A stretch of DNA of 64,000 nucleotides from Burkholderia cepacia. Lineage in GTDB: Bacteria > Pseudomonadota > Gammaproteobacteria > Burkholderiales > Burkholderiaceae. Position numbers and translations under genes: made by a program. The stretch covers positions 186,001-250,000 of the forward strand of contig NZ_LDWR01000050.1 of NCBI RefSeq assembly GCF_001039005.1. Reading direction: 5' to 3'. Position 1 is the stretch's first letter, and each line of letters begins with the position of its first letter. Shown here piece by piece: positions 17,748 through 25,967 of this stretch. The notes beneath the pieces are model-generated. The model had not been told where the DNA came from. It did no database searches and saw nothing but the letters and a program-made list of their open reading frames with translations.

Positions 17748-18152
17748 ATGACTAACATGAGAAATGGAATGACGACTACATTCGACGAGGCGACAACGGC
17801 GGCGATCGCCGCGTTTGCCCAATTGGATTTCTACACGGCTGTGCAAGCGATGCGCGCCGAGGCCGATTACGACCACGAACGAGACCAATGGATCTCGCGC
17901 TATATCGACGAGCACGGCGGCGGCGCGGACGATGCAGCATACGATGCCTTGCACGCGCAGGCGCAGGCAACCCCGGAATACGCGCAGTTCATCGATGCGG
18001 TTCGCCGGGAAATCCTGGAATACTTCGGCGTGACCGACGATCAACTGGACGGGATGGTCGTGCTGCGCAATGACGACAGCGATGAGCTTTGGGCGGAAGT
18101 CAACCGGCAGCGGAGCGCGCTGGGAACCGGTGAAGTGCGCGGAGATCTCTGA
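17748..18152 (+). CDS. Unknown acidic protein, 134 residues
   Basis: I do not recognise this protein. It is acidic and mostly helical, with TAAIAAFAQLDFYTAVQAMR, an aromatic/acidic middle (YDHERDQWISRYIDEHGGG) and a LEYFGVTDDQLDGMVVL segment that looks like a small folded domain. No membrane segment or signal peptide. Start is uncertain: ATG 17748 or the internal ATG at 17769. The 250 bases before it (17498-17747) have no gene. The second copy of the 27-bp repeat follows its stop. Confidence 0.5.
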   Translation: MTNMRNGMTTTFDEATTAAIAAFAQLDFYTAVQAMRAEADYDHERDQWISRYIDEHGGGADDAAYDALHAQAQATPEYAQFIDAVRREILEYFGVTDDQLDGMVVLRNDDSDELWAEVNRQRSALGTGEVRGDL

Positions 18153-18188
18153 TCATTGCTTGCCATTGGGGTCTCAAGTCGTGCTGGG

Positions 18189-18215
18189 TGCAACGGCTCG
18201 AGCGGCAGCAACGGG
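18189..18215 (+). repeat. 27-bp interspersed repeat, copy 2
   Basis: Starts TGCAACGGCTCGAGCGGCAG; identical to 12899-12925 except one base. It lies between an unknown gene and the LysR gene. Confidence 0.6.
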
Positions 18216-18268
18216 GCGTTAGCAACATCCTCGAAGATCTCCCAAGAGCCTCGTTTTTTCCGCGCACA

Positions 18269-19162
18269 TCAACCGCGCCGCTCCAGATACTCGCAAAGAA
18301 AATCGATAAACACGCGCACCTTCGCCGACAGGTTCAGCCGCTCCGGATAGACCGCATAGATATCCGACGGCGGTAACGACCAGTCCGCGAGCACTCTCGT
18401 CAGCGCACCCGAATCGATGAACGGTTGTGCGTCCCACTCGGACCGCACCAGCACGCCGTGCCCGTCGATCGCCCAGCGCAGCGTCGCTTCGCCGTCGTTG
18501 CTGCTCATCACGCCATGCACCTTGACGAGTTCATGGCGTTTGCCCTTCGTGAAGTGCCACGTGCCATACGCAGTGTCGTTCTCGCGCAGCACGATGCAGC
18601 GGTGGCCGCGCAGGTCGCCGGGCACCTTGGGGACGCCGTGCGCCTTCAGGTAGCCCGGCGCCGCGCAGACGAAGCGCCGGTTCGCCGCGAGCTTGCGTCC
18701 CACCACGCGCTGGTCGGGCAGTTCGCCGAACCGGATACCCACGTCGTACGCGAGTTCGGCGAGGCTCATCGGGCGGTCGGTGAGTTCCAGCTGAATCTCG
18801 ACCTCCGGATGGCGCTCGCGAAACGCGGACAGCGCGGGCACGATGTGGCGGCGCCCGAAGCCGAAGGTCGCGTTGACCTTCAGCAAGCCCTGCGGCTGGT
18901 TGCGGCTGCTCGACACCGTGCGCTCGAGTTCGTGCACCTGCTCCAGCAGCTTCGAGCCCGTCGCGAGATAGACCTCGCCCTCGTTGGTCATCGCCAGCCG
19001 CCGCGTCGTGCGGTTCAGCAGCTTGACGCCGAGGCGCCGTTCGATCTGGTTGAGCCGCGCACTGACGGCGGGCGGCGTCACGCCGAGATCGCGCGCCAGC
19101 GCCGACAGGCTGCCGTGCGTGACGAGCCGCGCGAAGAACTCCAGGTCTGCGATCGGATCCAT
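18269..19162 (-). CDS. LysR-type regulator divergent from the LeuCD-type genes
   Basis: A 297-residue LysR regulator. The winged helix is at residues 1-60 (ADLEFFARLVTHGSLSALAR, then TPPAVSARLNQIERRLGVKL), with the usual NRTTRRLAMTNEG wing; the rest is the periplasmic-binding-like effector domain including PQGLLKVNATFGFGRRHIVP. It is closest in style to the DsdC/CrgA-like subgroup. The 117-base gap to the leuC-like gene is AT-rich around TTTCATTTAATAATGGG, where LysR proteins typically bind, so it probably controls the leuC2-leuD2-transporter unit in response to its substrate or product. Confidence 0.85.
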   Translation of the reverse strand: MDPIADLEFFARLVTHGSLSALARDLGVTPPAVSARLNQIERRLGVKLLNRTTRRLAMTNEGEVYLATGSKLLEQVHELERTVSSSRNQPQGLLKVNATFGFGRRHIVPALSAFRERHPEVEIQLELTDRPMSLAELAYDVGIRFGELPDQRVVGRKLAANRRFVCAAPGYLKAHGVPKVPGDLRGHRCIVLRENDTAYGTWHFTKGKRHELVKVHGVMSSNDGEATLRWAIDGHGVLVRSEWDAQPFIDSGALTRVLADWSLPPSDIYAVYPERLNLSAKVRVFIDFLCEYLERRG

Positions 19163-19279
19163 TTTAAAGTTTCATTTAATAATGGGTTAAGCTGCGACGC
19201 ATTTTAAGGCGTCACCCTCCAAATTACACTTGCCGAAACGTCCGGACCAGGGCGTTTTCGCAAGAAAACCGGAGGAACG

Positions 19280-20692
19280 ATGGGACAGACGCTTTACCGG
19301 AAGATCGTGGCGAGCCACACGGTGTTCCCGGTCGACGAGCAGCATGTCGTGCTCTACGCCGACCTGCACGTCATGAACGAGTACACGAGCCCGCAGGCGT
19401 TCGCGGGGCTCGCGGAAAAGAACCTGCCGGTGCGCTGCCCGGAAAAGCAGATGGGCATCGTCGATCATGTGATCCCGACGCATCCGGTGCCGGTCGACAA
19501 GCGCACGATTGTCATCGATGCGGCGGCCAGCCAGGCGGCCAATTTCACGCGCAACTGCCGCAAGCACGGCATTCACCTGTTCGACGTGCAGGACGCCGAG
19601 CAGGGCATCGAGCATGTGGTCGCGCCCGAGATCGGCCTGATCCGGCCCGGCATGGTCGTGCTGTGCGGCGACAGCCACACGACGACCTACGGTGCGCTGG
19701 GCGCGCTCGGCTTCGGCATCGGCACGTCGGAAGTCGAGCATGTGCTCGCCACGCAAACGCTGGTGTACCGCGTCGCGCGCGACATGCGCATCCGTGTCGA
19801 TGGCGCGCTGCCTGCCGGCACCACGTCGAAGGATCTCGTTCTCTACATCATCTCGAAGATCGGCGCGCAGGGTGCGCGCGGTTTCGTCGTCGAGTACGAC
19901 GGGCCGGCGATCGCCGCGCTGAGCGCCGAAGCGCGCATGACCCTGTGCAACATGACGGTGGAAGCCGGTGCGCGCGGTGCGCTCATCGCGCCCGACGAGA
20001 CGACGGTCGCGTATGTGCGCGACCGGATCCGCGATCTGCCCGCCGATCAAATTGCAGAGGCGGCCGCGCAGTGGACGCAACTGAAATCCGACGCCGACGC
20101 GCAGTTCGACGTCACGCATCGCTTCGAGGCGGCGGACGTCGCGCCGTTCGTGACCTGGGGCACGAGCCCCGACCAGGCGATCGCGATTACCGCGCGTATT
20201 CCGACGCTGTCGGCCGAACCGCTCGAACGCGACAACGCACGCAAGGCGCTCGACTACATGGGGCTCGATGCCGGGCAGGCGATCGATGGCCTGGCGATCG
20301 ATCACGTGTTCATCGGGTCGTGCACGAATGCGCGCATCGAGGATTTGCGCGCCGTCGCGGACGTCGTGCGTGGCCGCACGGTCGTGCCGTCGGTGCGCGC
20401 GATGGTCGTGCCCGGGTCGATCGCGGTACGCGAGCAGGCCGAACGCGAGGGCATCGCGGGCACGTTGATCGACGCGGGCTTCGAATGGCGCCAGCCCGGC
20501 TGCTCGATGTGCCTCGCGATGAACGACGACATCCTGCAACCCGGCCAACGCTGCGCATCGACGACGAATCGCAATTTCGAAGGGCGCCAGGGGCGCGGCG
20601 CCCGCACCCACCTGATGAGTCCGGCGATGGCTGCCGCCGCCGCGCTGGCCGGACGCATCGTCGACGTACGCAAGGAGTTCGACCATGCCTGA
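19280..20692 (+). CDS. LeuC-type hydro-lyase large subunit (paralogue)
   Basis: A 470-residue aconitase-superfamily protein of the isopropylmalate isomerase large-subunit type. The three [4Fe-4S] ligands are the cysteines in FIGSCTNAR and in CSMCLAMN; substrate-loop GDSHTTTYGALGALGFGIG is intact. Length fits LeuC. However, there is no leuB or leuA here: the gene pairs with a LeuD-type subunit and a 2-hydroxycarboxylate transporter under a LysR regulator. That context suggests a catabolic hydro-lyase, such as maleate or citraconate hydratase (HbzIJ-type enzymes of this family make D-malate or citramalate), rather than leucine synthesis. The name LeuC alone would be the conservative call. Confidence 0.85.
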   Translation: MGQTLYRKIVASHTVFPVDEQHVVLYADLHVMNEYTSPQAFAGLAEKNLPVRCPEKQMGIVDHVIPTHPVPVDKRTIVIDAAASQAANFTRNCRKHGIHLFDVQDAEQGIEHVVAPEIGLIRPGMVVLCGDSHTTTYGALGALGFGIGTSEVEHVLATQTLVYRVARDMRIRVDGALPAGTTSKDLVLYIISKIGAQGARGFVVEYDGPAIAALSAEARMTLCNMTVEAGARGALIAPDETTVAYVRDRIRDLPADQIAEAAAQWTQLKSDADAQFDVTHRFEAADVAPFVTWGTSPDQAIAITARIPTLSAEPLERDNARKALDYMGLDAGQAIDGLAIDHVFIGSCTNARIEDLRAVADVVRGRTVVPSVRAMVVPGSIAVREQAEREGIAGTLIDAGFEWRQPGCSMCLAMNDDILQPGQRCASTTNRNFEGRQGRGARTHLMSPAMAAAAALAGRIVDVRKEFDHA

Positions 20693-21323
20693 GCACGCAT
20701 TCGTCACCGGCATCGCCGCGCCGCTGCCGCTGAACAATCTCGATACCGACCAGATCATGCCGAAGCAGTTTCTGTTCGGCATCGACAAGTCGGGGCTCGC
20801 GCGCGGCGTGCTGTATGACCTCCGCCACGACGGCGCGGGTGTGCCGCGCCCGGATTTCGTGCTGAATCACCCCGAGTATCAAGGTGCGCGCATTCTCGTC
20901 GCGGGCGCCAATTTCGGTTGCGGCTCCAGCCGCGAACACGCGGTGTGGGGCTTGCAGCAGGCGGGCTTCGACGCGGTGATCGCGCCGAGCTTCGGCGAGA
21001 TCTTCTACTTCAACGCGCTGAACAACCGGCTGTTGCTGGTAATGCTCGATCCCGCCGTCGTGTCGACGCTCGTCGAACAGGCCGGTAATCCGGCGACGAG
21101 CACGCTGACGATCGACGTGCTGCGCCAGGTCGTCACGACGGTGGACGGAAACGAATACCCGTTCGATCTGCCCGAGCGGCAGAAGCGCATGTTCGTCGAG
21201 GGGCTGGACATGATCGGCATGACGCTCGCCGACGGCAACGCGATCGATGCGTTCGAGGCGCGCCATTACGCGGCGCATCGGTGGATGAAGATCGATCTGC
21301 CGAAGCAGCAGCGCGCAGTGTGA
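20685..21323 (+). CDS. LeuD-type hydro-lyase small subunit (paralogue)
   Basis: A 212-residue small subunit of the aconitase swivel-domain type: NLDTDQIMPKQFLFGIDKSG near the start and the substrate-binding GANFGCGSSREHAVWGL. It overlaps the large-subunit gene by eight bases, so both are made in equal amounts. The segment FGIDKSGL replaces the LKxIKRTGF of typical LeuD in proteobacteria, a region that lines the substrate side, which supports a different substrate. The 103 bases to the transporter gene hold a 7-bp hairpin (GCGTCCG 21339-21345 with CGGACGC 21357-21363) without a T tract. Confidence 0.85.
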   Translation: MPEHAFVTGIAAPLPLNNLDTDQIMPKQFLFGIDKSGLARGVLYDLRHDGAGVPRPDFVLNHPEYQGARILVAGANFGCGSSREHAVWGLQQAGFDAVIAPSFGEIFYFNALNNRLLLVMLDPAVVSTLVEQAGNPATSTLTIDVLRQVVTTVDGNEYPFDLPERQKRMFVEGLDMIGMTLADGNAIDAFEARHYAAHRWMKIDLPKQQRAV

Positions 21324-21426
21324 CAGAGGCGCCTGAGAGCGTCCGCAGCACGGGGCCGGACGCGTGCCACGCGGTTCCGGCCGGCCCTGCCGAAGTGCGA
21401 TCGGAATAAAAAACTGGAGACATGAA

Positions 21427-22749
21427 ATGGAAGCTTCCCCCGTACAGACGAGCATGCCGCCGCATACGCGACTATCGTCGCGGTTCAACCTGAAGATCGG
21501 CGGGATGCCGCTGCCGATGTTTGTCGCGCTCGCGCTCGTCACGATCCTGGCGGCGATCACCAAACGGCTGCCGAACGACATGATCGGCGGCTGCGCGGTG
21601 CTGATGCTGTCCGGGCTGCTGCTCGGCGAGATCGGCCGCCGGATTCCGGTGTTCCGCCATATCGGCGGCCCCGCGATTCTGTGCCTGTTCGTGCCGTCGG
21701 CGCTGCTCGGTTACCGGCTGATGGACGATGCGACGCTCAAGGCGGTCACGGTGACGATGAAGACGGCCAATCTTCAGTATCTCTACATTGCGTGCCTGGT
21801 CGCCGGGAGCATGCTCGGGATGAACCGGAAGATCCTGATCCAGGGCTTTCTCAAGATGTTCGTGCCGCTGCTCGTCGGCACCGTGGCCGCGATCGCGGCG
21901 GGGATCGCCGTCGGCCTCGCGTTCGGCTACGACCCGCAGCACACGTTCTTCTATATCGTGATGCCGATCCTCGGCGGCGGCATCGGCGAAGGCATCCTGC
22001 CGTTGTCGATCGGTTATTCGGAGATCACCGGCGCGGCGCAAGGGCATCTGATCGCGATGATGGTGCCGGCCGCGTTGATCGGCAACGTCGTCGCGATCCT
22101 CGCGAGCGGCCTGCTGAAGCGCTTCGGCGAAAAGCATCGCGCATACAGCGGTGACGGCCTGCTGGTGAAGACCGGCGAGGACCGCGAATTGCTCGCCGCG
22201 CAAAAGGCCGAGGCCGAGCTGGACCTGCGGCTGATGGGGTTCGGCCTGCTGCTCGCATGCACGCTGTTCATCCTCGGCGGGCTGCTGGCGCCGCTCACCG
22301 GCATCCCGGGCCCGGTGCTGATGATCGTCGCGGCGGCGCTGCTGAAAGTGTGCCGCGCGATTCCCGAATCGATGGAGATCGGCGCATACCAGATGTACAA
22401 GTTCATGTCGACGAACCTGACGTTCGCGATCCTCGTCGGGCTCGGCACGCTGTTCGTGTCGTGGGACAAGCTCGTCGGCGCATTCTCGCCCGGATACTTT
22501 GTGATCTGCGCGTCGATCGTGATCGCGATGGTCGTATCGGGCTTTTTCGTCGGCGCCGCGCTGAAGATGTATCCGGTGGAATCCGCGATCATCACCGCGT
22601 GCCATAGCGGGCTGGGTGGCACCGGCGACGTGGCGATCCTGTCGTCGTCGAACCGGATGGGGCTGATGCCGTTCGCGCAGATCTCGACGCGCATCGGCGG
22701 TGCCGCGATGGTTGTGTTCGCGACGATCGTGATGAAGTGGCTGCATTGA
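21427..22749 (+). CDS. 2-hydroxycarboxylate transporter (CitS/CimH type)
   Basis: A 440-residue membrane protein of the 2HCT family, which moves citrate, malate or related hydroxy-acids with Na+ or H+. About eleven hydrophobic segments are visible. The two re-entrant GGxG loops that mark this family are intact: MPILGGGIGEGILPLS and CHSGLGGTGDVAILSSSNRM. Start at 21427 follows CTGGAGA. Its position behind the LeuCD-type pair argues that it imports the acid that they hydrate, or exports the product. It ends 20 bases from the convergent flavin hydroxylase gene. Confidence 0.9.
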   Translation: MEASPVQTSMPPHTRLSSRFNLKIGGMPLPMFVALALVTILAAITKRLPNDMIGGCAVLMLSGLLLGEIGRRIPVFRHIGGPAILCLFVPSALLGYRLMDDATLKAVTVTMKTANLQYLYIACLVAGSMLGMNRKILIQGFLKMFVPLLVGTVAAIAAGIAVGLAFGYDPQHTFFYIVMPILGGGIGEGILPLSIGYSEITGAAQGHLIAMMVPAALIGNVVAILASGLLKRFGEKHRAYSGDGLLVKTGEDRELLAAQKAEAELDLRLMGFGLLLACTLFILGGLLAPLTGIPGPVLMIVAAALLKVCRAIPESMEIGAYQMYKFMSTNLTFAILVGLGTLFVSWDKLVGAFSPGYFVICASIVIAMVVSGFFVGAALKMYPVESAIITACHSGLGGTGDVAILSSSNRMGLMPFAQISTRIGGAAMVVFATIVMKWLH

Positions 22750-22769
22750 TGCCCGCAGCCGCTTGATCG

Positions 22770-24320
22770 TCAATCGCGCGATGGTTCGTCCGAGCGGCTC
22801 AGCACGAACCCGTCGGGGCGGACCAGCACGTGGCCGTCGTCGGGCAGCGCGGTCAACGCATGCCAGCCTGCCTCCGCTTCGACGAAGTCGAAATCCCTGG
22901 CGGCGACGAGGACGGCCGGCGTGACGCGGTTCAGACTCGCGCGGCTCGACGATGCGACCGACGCGTTCGGGCCGGCGAGCAGCACGTAGCTGCTGCCGAA
23001 CAGGTCGAGCGTCGACACCTGCTGGCCGTCACGCCGGATCCAAGCATGCGGGAAGCGCGTGCCGGTTTGCGCGCGCAGTTGCGCCACGGAAGCGGGCGGC
23101 GTGTCGAGCGCCGGTGCGCCGGCATCGGGATAACGATGCCGCAGCAGCACGTCGCCGGTGTCGACCAGCTTGGCGAAGACATCCCGGTTGGCGTCGGTCT
23201 CGATGCCGAAGCGCGCGTCGAAGTCGGTGCGTAATAGCGCCTGGTGCCCGTTGCGTACGGCCAGCGGCCGTCGCTCGATCTCGTAGCTGTCGAGCAGCGA
23301 CGCATCCGCGTCGCCGCGCAGCGTCGCGGCGAGCTTCCATGCGAGGTTGTGCGCGTCCGCGATGCCGGTGGTCGCGTTGAATCCGCCCCACGGCGGCATC
23401 ATGTGCGCGGCGTCGCCGCACAGGAACGCACGGCTCGACCGGTAGCGGGTTGCCACGCGCACGCCCGTGTTCCACGTGCCGCGGCTCTGAATGTCGATCT
23501 CGACGTGGTCCAGCCCGAGTGCGGCGCGCACGAGGCCGGGCAGCGCGTGGTCGGCCGGCGGGCCTTGTGCCGGGTCGTACTCGAGATGGAAGGACCACTT
23601 GTCCGCGTTGTCCATCGCGAGAAACAGGCCGCGCACGGTCGGGTTCGCGATCTCGCACTGGCTGAACGTGCGGCCCTGCACGATCTCGCCAAGATCCGCA
23701 TGAAAGAAGATATTGACGAAGTGCTGCGGCGCCGGCGTATCGGCCGTGTCGATGCCGAGTTGCCTGCGCACGAAGCTGCCGCCGCCGTCGGCGCCGACGA
23801 GCCACGCGGCTTCGATCGCCGTTTCCTGCCCGCCCGGGCCGCGCACGGTCGCGAGGAGGGCGTCGCCCGTCGCGGCGAACGACACGAGTTCATGGCCGAA
23901 GCGCACGTCCGCGCCGCGCGCTTCGACGTGCCGGCGCAGCACGGGCTCGATCAGCGTCTGCGGGCATGCGGTGAAGCTCGATGGCGACGGCGCGATCGCG
24001 GCCATCTTCGATCGCATCGCGGCGATGTCGACGACCGGCTGCGCGTCGACCAGCGTGCGCCCACGGCGCGCGCCGCCGAACGCGCCCTGGCGCCACGCAC
24101 CGGCCGCCGTTTCCTTGACCGCGTCCTCCACGCCGGCCTGGCGGAACAGTTCCATCGTCCGCAGGTGGATGCCGCGTGCGCGCGGCAGCGGCGACACGCC
24201 CGCGCTTTTCTCGACGAGGATGAACGGGACGTCGAGGCGCTGCAGGAACAGCGCGGCGGACAGGCCGACCAGCCCGCCGCCGGCGATCAGGACCGGCGTC
24301 GTGGTGACAGGGGTAGGCAT
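22770..24320 (-). CDS. FAD-dependent aromatic/polyketide hydroxylase-like monooxygenase
   Basis: A 516-residue class A flavin monooxygenase. The Rossmann motif is VLIAGGGLVGLSAALFLQRL, the NADPH-side DG motif is WLVGADGGGSFVRRQLGI, and the second FAD motif is AFLCGDAAHMMPPWGGFNA. A thioredoxin-like C-terminal domain of about 120 residues follows, as in PgaE/RdmE and oxytetracycline-pathway hydroxylases and in MhpA/TfdB enzymes. These oxidise aromatic or polyketide rings. It is divergent from a TetR gene with tetO-like operators, so tetracycline-like polyketides are candidate substrates (inference). Start 24320 is set by an AAGGTG ribosome site; in-frame codons up to 24368 would cover the operators. 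Confidence 0.85.
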   Translation of the reverse strand: MPTPVTTTPVLIAGGGLVGLSAALFLQRLDVPFILVEKSAGVSPLPRARGIHLRTMELFRQAGVEDAVKETAAGAWRQGAFGGARRGRTLVDAQPVVDIAAMRSKMAAIAPSPSSFTACPQTLIEPVLRRHVEARGADVRFGHELVSFAATGDALLATVRGPGGQETAIEAAWLVGADGGGSFVRRQLGIDTADTPAPQHFVNIFFHADLGEIVQGRTFSQCEIANPTVRGLFLAMDNADKWSFHLEYDPAQGPPADHALPGLVRAALGLDHVEIDIQSRGTWNTGVRVATRYRSSRAFLCGDAAHMMPPWGGFNATTGIADAHNLAWKLAATLRGDADASLLDSYEIERRPLAVRNGHQALLRTDFDARFGIETDANRDVFAKLVDTGDVLLRHRYPDAGAPALDTPPASVAQLRAQTGTRFPHAWIRRDGQQVSTLDLFGSSYVLLAGPNASVASSSRASLNRVTPAVLVAARDFDFVEAEAGWHALTALPDDGHVLVRPDGFVLSRSDEPSRD

Positions 24321-24342
24321 CGGGCACACCTTCGCGTAAAAT

Positions 24343-24375
24343 TTATCACTGATAAGTTTATCTATCATCGATAGA
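24343..24375. promoter_or_regulatory. Two tetO-like operators
   Basis: Two dyads lie between the divergent hydroxylase and tetR genes: the perfect palindrome TTATCACTGATAA (24343-24355) and TCTATCATCGATAGA (24361-24375, arms TCTATC/GATAGA). The second differs by one central base from the core of the Tn10 tetO1 operator as I recall it (TCTATCATTGATAGAG). Centres are 19 bp apart. Likely sites for the TetR at 24387. Confidence 0.8.
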
Positions 24376-24386
24376 GAAAATCAAGC

Positions 24387-24998
24387 ATGGCGAAGATACG
24401 ACGTGACGAAATCGTGGACGCGGCGCTCGAACTGCTCGACGAACAGGGGCTCGATGCGCTGACGACGCGGCGTCTCGCGCAGCGGCTCGGTGTCGAGTCG
24501 GCGGCGCTTTACTGGCATTACCGCGACAAGTCGGTGCTGCTGGCGGAAATGGCGGCCGTCGCCTTGGCGCGGCATCACACGCTCGACGTGCCGGCCGATA
24601 TCGCGCAGTGGGATACCTGGTTTGCGGACAACGCGCGCAGCTTCCGCCGCGCATTGCTGGCGCATCGGGACGGCGCGCGGCTGCATGCGGGCTCGACGCC
24701 CGACCCGGATGCGGTCGGGCGGATCATGCCGAAAATCGCGTATCTGGTGCGTGCCGGCCTGACCGAGCAGGAGGCCGGGATGGCGCTGCTGGCCGCCGGC
24801 CAGTTCACGATCGGCTGCGTGCTGGAGCAGCAGGCCGCGCACGGAGGCGGGGCCGACGAATCGGCGCGGTCGGATGAAGCCGACGGCCGGCAGCGGACGA
24901 GCGGGATGGCGATGGCGCCGATCGATCCCGGCCTGGCGTTCGAATTCGGGCTCGGGCTGATCGTCGACGGCTTGCGGCAGCGGGTGGGGCGCGCGTAG
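24387..24998 (+). CDS. TetR repressor homologue of the classical tetracycline-responsive type
   Basis: A 203-residue protein that aligns with the tetracycline repressors of Tn10-type elements along its whole length, not just the helix-turn-helix. The DNA-binding part reads LDALTTRRLAQRLGVESAAL then YWHYRDKS. The drug-pocket positions are largely kept: the HH of ARHHTL, Asn and Phe of DNARSFRRALL, the metal-binding His of HRDGARLHAGS, and Glu of IGCVLEQQ. Differences are Ser-Thr for Thr-Arg after the metal His, and Gln for the second His (AGQFTIG). It starts 66 bases from the divergent hydroxylase with two tetO-like operators between. No TetA efflux gene is present in the window. Confidence 0.9.
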   Translation: MAKIRRDEIVDAALELLDEQGLDALTTRRLAQRLGVESAALYWHYRDKSVLLAEMAAVALARHHTLDVPADIAQWDTWFADNARSFRRALLAHRDGARLHAGSTPDPDAVGRIMPKIAYLVRAGLTEQEAGMALLAAGQFTIGCVLEQQAAHGGGADESARSDEADGRQRTSGMAMAPIDPGLAFEFGLGLIVDGLRQRVGRA

Positions 24999-25031
24999 CC
25001 GGGCACCCGTGCGACCTGCGCGCCTCGCGTG

Positions 25032-25289
25032 TTATCCGCCCGTCACCGGCGGGAAAAACGCCACCTCGCAGTCCTCCCGCACGACGAACCCGCCCGTCAC
25101 CATCTCGAGATTGACGGCCGCGCGCACGGGCCGGTCCGTCCGCAGCGCTTCGGCACTGCGCGCGTCGCGTGCGGCCAGCGTGCTGCGCAGCGCGTCGACG
25201 GTGAGTTCCCGCGCTTCGATCTCGACGACTTCCTCGTCGAGATCGAGTTGCTCGCGAATGCTTGCAAAGTATTTGATCGTCAGTTTCAT
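25032..25289 (-). CDS. moaD: Molybdopterin synthase small subunit MoaD
   Basis: An 85-residue ubiquitin-fold sulfur carrier: start MKLTIKYFASIREQL and the required C-terminal Gly-Gly (FFPPVTGG), which is thiocarboxylated and feeds sulfur to precursor Z together with MoaE. Last gene of the fdhD-moeA-moaA-moaE-moaD run on the minus strand, 58 bases after moaE. Confidence 0.9.
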   Translation of the reverse strand: MKLTIKYFASIREQLDLDEEVVEIEARELTVDALRSTLAARDARSAEALRTDRPVRAAVNLEMVTGGFVVREDCEVAFFPPVTGG

Positions 25290-25347
25290 CGCGGTGTCTT
25301 GAGCAGGATCGGCGGAATCGGAATCGTAAAACGCGCAACGGGCGCGG

Positions 25348-25920
25348 TCAGCCCCAGCGCCGCATGGCCTGGTCGTCGTGCGTCTTCGCCTCGACCCAGC
25401 CGGATTCGCCGTCGTGCCGGATCTCCTTCTTCCAGAACGGCGCGTGGGTCTTCAGGAAGTCCATCAGGAATTCGCACGCATCGAACGCGGACGCGCGATG
25501 CGCGGCGGCCACCACCACCAGCACGACCGCCTGGCCGAGCGGAATGCGCCCGACGCGGTGCACGATCTTGACCGCTTCGAGCCGCCAGCGCGCGCTGGCT
25601 TCCTCGACGATGCTCCACAGGGCCTGTTCGGTCATCGTCGGGTAGTGCTCGACCTCGAGCGCGACGACGTCGTCGACGTCGCCTTCCTTGCGGACGACGC
25701 CGAGGAAATTCACGACCGCGCCGACATTCGGATTGCGAACGATCGGTGCGAGCTCGGCGCCCGCATCGATCGGCGCGTACTGCACGCGCACTTCGAAGCC
25801 GGCGGCAATCGCCGGCGGCGGCTCGGTGTGCGGGGCGGCCGCGTCGGCCGGATGCGGGTGGCTGCCGGCGCGCGACGGATCGTCCGGCAGCCCGGCGCGG
25901 GATTCGGTGAAGGTCGTCAT
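25348..25920 (-). CDS. moaE: Molybdopterin synthase large subunit MoaE
   Basis: A 190-residue catalytic subunit of molybdopterin synthase. The typical core begins at about residue 45 (VRVQYAPIDAGAEL), then VVNFLGVVRKEGD, LEVEHYPTMTEQAL, VKIVHRVGRIPLG and the catalytic-lysine end FWKKEIRHDGESGWVEAK. An N-terminal extension of about 40 residues, rich in Pro, His and Ala, is unusual and looks disordered. Start at 25920 follows a CAGGAGAACC ribosome site. It lies 47 bases after moaA. Confidence 0.9.
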   Translation of the reverse strand: MTTFTESRAGLPDDPSRAGSHPHPADAAAPHTEPPPAIAAGFEVRVQYAPIDAGAELAPIVRNPNVGAVVNFLGVVRKEGDVDDVVALEVEHYPTMTEQALWSIVEEASARWRLEAVKIVHRVGRIPLGQAVVLVVVAAAHRASAFDACEFLMDFLKTHAPFWKKEIRHDGESGWVEAKTHDDQAMRRWG

Positions 25921-25967
25921 GACAGGTTCTCCTGTAGGCGGTGCGTCGTGCGGCGCGCGGCGGCCCG

